The notes under the pieces: model-generated
Seen by the model: only the letters and a program-made list of their open reading frames with translations
Database searches by the model: none
Told to the model about the DNA's origin: nothing
Shown here: piece by piece, positions 7,038 through 9,335 of the stretch
Position numbering within the stretch: position 1 is the stretch's first letter
How the letters are laid out: every line of letters begins with the position of its first letter
Translations under genes and position numbers: made by a program
Assembly: GCA_023456995.1 (NCBI GenBank)
Contig: JAEWNU010000106.1
Location: 1 to 9,335, forward strand
Length of the DNA: 9,335 bases
Direction of reading: 5' to 3'
Source: Bacillota bacterium
Lineage (GTDB): Bacteria > Bacillota > Clostridia > Oscillospirales > Ruminococcaceae

Positions 7038-7972
7038 TTGCCCGCACCTCCTAAAAGTGTCTCGGCCTCATCCATCATTTCGGCAATGATTTCAGCACAG
7101 CTTTGCTCTTTTTTCATCATGCCGGCAATCTGCCCGGCCATAAAGGTGCCGCCTTCAAGGTCGCCCTCCTGTACAGCGCGGCGCAATGCGCCGACACCCT
7201 TGGCTTCCAGCGCTTCAATGGAGACATTTGCATCAGATTCCATCTTCATCAGCTCACGGGAGAAGGGGGTTTTCAGGCAGCGTACTGGGTGACCCAGGCG
7301 CTTTCCGGTGGCTATCGTGTCAATGTCCTTGGCTTTAAGTATACGCTCTTTATAGACAGCGTGTACATTGCACTCGTGAGCGGTTAAAAAGCGGGTGCCG
7401 ATCTGTACGCCGATTGCGCCCAGCATCAGAGCGGCGGCGACACCACGCCCGTCACCGATGCCGCCTGCGGCGATAACCGGAATTTTAACGGCGTCGCAAA
7501 CCTGTGGTACGATCGCCATCGTGGTTAGCTCACCAATATGGCCGCCTGATTCACAGCCTTCTGCGATGACGGCGGTGGCGCCGCTGCGCTCGGCCAGCTT
7601 AGCGAAGGCGACCGAGGCAACGACGGGCAGCACGGCAATGCCAGCTTCCTTCCACATCGGCATATATTTGGCGGGGGTACCGGCCCCTGTTGTCACAACT
7701 TTTACTTGCTCTTCTACAACCACCTGCGCCACCTGGTCTGCAAACGGACTCATGAGCATGATGTTGACGCCAAACGGTTTGTTGGTGAGGGTTTTTGCTT
7801 TTCTGATTTGAGTTCTCAGCCACTCGGCGTCGGCGTTCATGGCCGAAATCAGCCCCAGCCCGCCCGCGTTTGAAACAGCGGCAGCCAGTTCGGCGTCGGC
7901 AATCCATGCCATGCCGCCCTGAATGATGGGGGCTTCAATGCCAAGCAGCTCACAAAGCGGCGTTTTCATCAT
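7025..7972 (-). CDS. fabK: enoyl-ACP reductase FabK (FMN-dependent)
   Basis: FabK reduces trans-2-enoyl-ACP to acyl-ACP using FMN and NAD(P)H, the last step of each elongation round. It is the flavin replacement for FabI and confers natural triclosan tolerance in organisms that rely on it. The 315-residue protein shows IIQGGMAWIAD (16-26), GVNIMLMSPFADQ (68-80), the FabK hallmark EGCESGGHIGE with His145 (S. pneumoniae FabK uses His144), AAGGIGDGRG (168-177) and GAIGVQIGTRFL (185-196). It has no C-terminal cysteine cluster, unlike its relative further down the operon. Two tandem ATG codons stand at 7972 and 7969, only 4 nt after the acpP stop. The upstream Shine-Dalgarno match is poor (GCAGG), so translation probably depends on ribosomes finishing acpP. 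It overlaps fabD by 13 nt. Confidence 0.97.
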   Translation of the reverse strand: MMKTPLCELLGIEAPIIQGGMAWIADAELAAAVSNAGGLGLISAMNADAEWLRTQIRKAKTLTNKPFGVNIMLMSPFADQVAQVVVEEQVKVVTTGAGTPAKYMPMWKEAGIAVLPVVASVAFAKLAERSGATAVIAEGCESGGHIGELTTMAIVPQVCDAVKIPVIAAGGIGDGRGVAAALMLGAIGVQIGTRFLTAHECNVHAVYKERILKAKDIDTIATGKRLGHPVRCLKTPFSRELMKMESDANVSIEALEAKGVGALRRAVQEGDLEGGTFMAGQIAGMMKKEQSCAEIIAEMMDEAETLLGGAGKWVR

Positions 7973-7976
7973 AATC

Positions 7977-8204
7977 TTACGCCTGCAGGGACTCGATGTA
8001 AGCGATCAGGCTCTTAACATCGACAAGGCTCTCGTTCATCTCAAGCTCAAGATCAAAAACCTCTTCGAGGTTCATGACGATTTCAACGATGTCGAGAGAA
8101 TCAAAACCAAGCTCTTCAAAGGTGGTGTCTATCGTAATTTCAGAGGGGTCGATTTCTTTATACTCCGCAAGGACCTTTGCTACCTTTTCAAAATTTTCAT
8201 TCAT
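7977..8204 (-). CDS. acpP: acyl carrier protein AcpP
   Basis: The acyl carrier protein holds malonyl and growing acyl chains on a phosphopantetheine arm and delivers them to each enzyme of the operon. The 75-residue, strongly acidic four-helix protein contains the attachment motif GFDSLD with Ser36 as the modified serine, followed by the acidic recognition helix (DIVEIVMNLEEVF). ATG 8204 has AAGGAG (8214-8219) 9 nt upstream. It is preceded by the longest intergenic space in the operon (74 nt, AT-rich, with a small hairpin) and followed by fabK after 4 nt. Carrier protein is usually needed in larger amounts than the enzymes, which may explain the separate leader. The phosphopantetheinyl transferase gene is not in the window. 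Confidence 0.98.
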   Translation of the reverse strand: MNENFEKVAKVLAEYKEIDPSEITIDTTFEELGFDSLDIVEIVMNLEEVFDLELEMNESLVDVKSLIAYIESLQA

Positions 8205-8278
8205 GCTAATATTCTCCTTTTAATAAAAATTAATTTGTTTTTTATGTTAAACGCGCTGTCATAAAGCGCGATGAACAG
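8205..8278 (-). other. 74-nt AT-rich fabH-acpP spacer with small hairpin and palindrome
   Basis: Between the fabH stop and the acpP start lies a 6-bp GC-rich hairpin (CGCGCT at 8252-8257 with AGCGCG at 8265-8270, 7-nt loop), then an A/T-rich run on the minus strand, a perfect 10-bp palindrome AAATTAATTT (8227-8236), and the acpP ribosome binding site. The hairpin is followed on the minus strand only by TTTAAC, so it would be a weak terminator at best. It could be an RNA processing or stability element that sets acpP level apart from fabH. I found no convincing -35/-10 pair; an internal promoter is not excluded. Confidence 0.4.
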
Positions 8279-9241
8279 CTATTTACAATCCCAGCGCAGC
8301 ACAGCCGAAGCGCTTGTTAGCCCCGCGCCGAAAGCGCACATAGCTAGCAGATCGCCCTTTTTAAGTTTTCCGGCTTCATTGAGCTCATCAAGCAGTAGCG
8401 GAATGCAGGCAGCTGAAGTGTTGCCATAACGTTCTATGTTGATGCAGAAACGCTCGGGGGCGATTGAGAGTTTTGATTTTGCAAAGTCAATGATGCGCAA
8501 ATTGGCCTGATGCGGCAGCACCCATGTGATGTCTGATTCCTGTAATCCCGCGTCGGCAATGGTATTGCGTAGACCGTTGCACATGGCGTTGACTGCAAAT
8601 TTGAATACGCCCTGCCCGTTCATTGAGACATAAGGCTCCGAATCATCGGGAATGCGATCGGGAAGGTTGCCTTTGATGTTGGGAACATTGAGCACCTCGA
8701 CGTCGCCCTTTGCCGTCAGCGAAAGCGAACGCAGGCCGTCACCTTCGCCCAGTATTACTGCGCCTGCACCGTCGCCAAACAACACGCAGGTTGAACGGTC
8801 ACGCCAGTCAAGCAGGCGGCTCATAGCTTCGGCCGCGACGACCAATACATGGCGCACCTTTTTTCTGGCAAAGTAGCCGGCGGCAACATCCAGCGCGTAC
8901 AAAAAACCTGAGCAGGCTGCATTGACACCGAAGGCAGGGCAATCGGCCCCGATACGGCTTTGCACATTGCAGGCGAGGGAAGGAGTGATGTAATCGTCGC
9001 TGATAGTCGCACAAAGGATCAGATCGATGTCTCCAGCGGTCAAATTTGCACGTTGCAGCGCCTTTTCAGCAGCAGCCACTGCAATATCAGTGAGAGACTC
9101 CTCCATGCAGATGTGGCGCTGTTTGATGCCGGTTCGAGTATAGATCCACTCGTCGGTAGTATCCACAAATTTGCACAGCTCATCATTGGTTAGAATACGT
9201 TTGGGCAAGGCCCGGCCCGTTGAAAGAATTGAAAAGCTCAT
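8279..9241 (-). CDS. fabH: beta-ketoacyl-ACP synthase III FabH
   Basis: FabH starts fatty acid synthesis by condensing an acyl-CoA primer with malonyl-ACP. The 320-residue protein shows the Cys-His-Asn triad: Cys110 (NAACSGF), His244 (LPHQAN) and Asn274 (ERYGNTSAA), at almost the same positions as E. coli FabH, plus GDGAGA (156-161) and a C-terminal FGAGLTSASAVLRW. By eye alignment, Thr86 (YITPS) falls where E. coli has the primer-pocket gate Phe87, so the acyl pocket may accept primers other than acetyl-CoA. ATG 9241 has AAGGAG (9250-9255) 8 nt upstream; this site is inside the last codons of an upstream frame that stops at 9247. It is the first complete gene of the operon in this window; the operon promoter must lie beyond 9335. 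Confidence 0.97.
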   Translation of the reverse strand: MSFSILSTGRALPKRILTNDELCKFVDTTDEWIYTRTGIKQRHICMEESLTDIAVAAAEKALQRANLTAGDIDLILCATISDDYITPSLACNVQSRIGADCPAFGVNAACSGFLYALDVAAGYFARKKVRHVLVVAAEAMSRLLDWRDRSTCVLFGDGAGAVILGEGDGLRSLSLTAKGDVEVLNVPNIKGNLPDRIPDDSEPYVSMNGQGVFKFAVNAMCNGLRNTIADAGLQESDITWVLPHQANLRIIDFAKSKLSIAPERFCINIERYGNTSAACIPLLLDELNEAGKLKKGDLLAMCAFGAGLTSASAVLRWDCK

Positions 9242-9246
9242 AAAGC

Positions 9247-9335
9247 CTACTCCTTAGTTGAAAGATCGTTCTGACGACCGATCCCTGTCATCTCGTCAAT
9301 AAACTGTTTTTCAAAAAACGCGTTTAGGCGAACCA
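9247..9335 (-). CDS. 3' end of an unidentified upstream gene (28 codons visible)
   Basis: On the minus strand a frame is open from the window edge to a TAG at 9249-9247, giving 28 residues that include NAFFEKQFIDEM and end NDLSTKE. The other two minus-strand frames close within the first 30 nt. The stop is 5 nt from the fabH start, and the fabH ribosome binding site overlaps the last two sense codons, the same tight packing seen elsewhere in the operon, so I believe it is a real gene end. The fragment is too short to name. Firmicute fab operons often carry a MarR-type regulator (FabT) just before fabH, and the charged helical tail would fit, but this is position-based guesswork. Confidence 0.5.
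   Translation of the reverse strand, partial: VRLNAFFEKQFIDEMTGIGRQNDLSTKE

Noticed and set aside
8252..8270. Hairpin after fabH as a rho-independent terminator
   Set aside because: The stem is only 6 bp and is followed by TTTAAC rather than a U-run; the downstream genes belong to the same pathway and strand.
1..9335. CRISPR array, transposon, phage, tRNA or riboswitch
   Set aside because: No spaced direct repeats, terminal inverted repeats, transposase or integrase frames, cloverleaf-like sequence or long structured leader were seen; the only gaps above 50 nt are 2453-2562, 8205-8278 and the window end.

Overview
The window looks like chromosomal DNA of a Gram-positive anaerobe-type Firmicute, most likely class Clostridia (perhaps Oscillospirales/Ruminococcaceae). 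The reasons are strong AGGAGG-type ribosome binding sites in front of most genes, tight gene packing with short overlaps, a FabK-type (flavin) enoyl-ACP reductase instead of FabI, and the order fabH-acpP-fabK-fabD-fabG-...-fabF-fabZ. The genus cannot be told from this sequence alone. No tRNA, rRNA, CRISPR array, insertion sequence or phage gene is visible.

Layout. Positions 1-2452 (plus strand) hold the 3' part of one ABC exporter half-transporter and a complete second one, translationally coupled by an 11-nt overlap. Their nucleotide-binding motifs are complementary in their defects (one keeps LSGGQ but lacks the catalytic Glu and switch His; the other keeps Glu and His but has ISQGQ), the signature of a heterodimeric exporter with one degenerate and one consensus ATP site. 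A near-perfect hairpin at 2524-2561 serves as a shared bidirectional terminator for this operon and for the convergent operon on the other strand.

Positions 9335-2563 (minus strand) are a type II fatty acid synthesis operon: tail of an unidentified gene, fabH (initiation), acpP (carrier), fabK (enoyl reductase), fabD (malonyl transfer), fabG (ketoreductase), a second FabK/nitronate-monooxygenase-like flavoprotein, fabF (elongation) and fabZ (dehydratase). Together they supply a full initiation and elongation cycle from malonyl-CoA. The acetyl-CoA carboxylase genes often attached to such clusters are absent before the terminator.

The most interesting gene is the 366-residue flavoprotein at 4225-5325. 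Genome pipelines would call it nitronate monooxygenase, but its length, GGH active-site motif, C-terminal cysteine cluster and position just before fabF all point to a FabX-type acyl-ACP dehydrogenase/isomerase, as described in Helicobacter pylori for making unsaturated fatty acids. The window has FabZ but no FabA or FabM, so this protein is the best candidate here for introducing the cis double bond.
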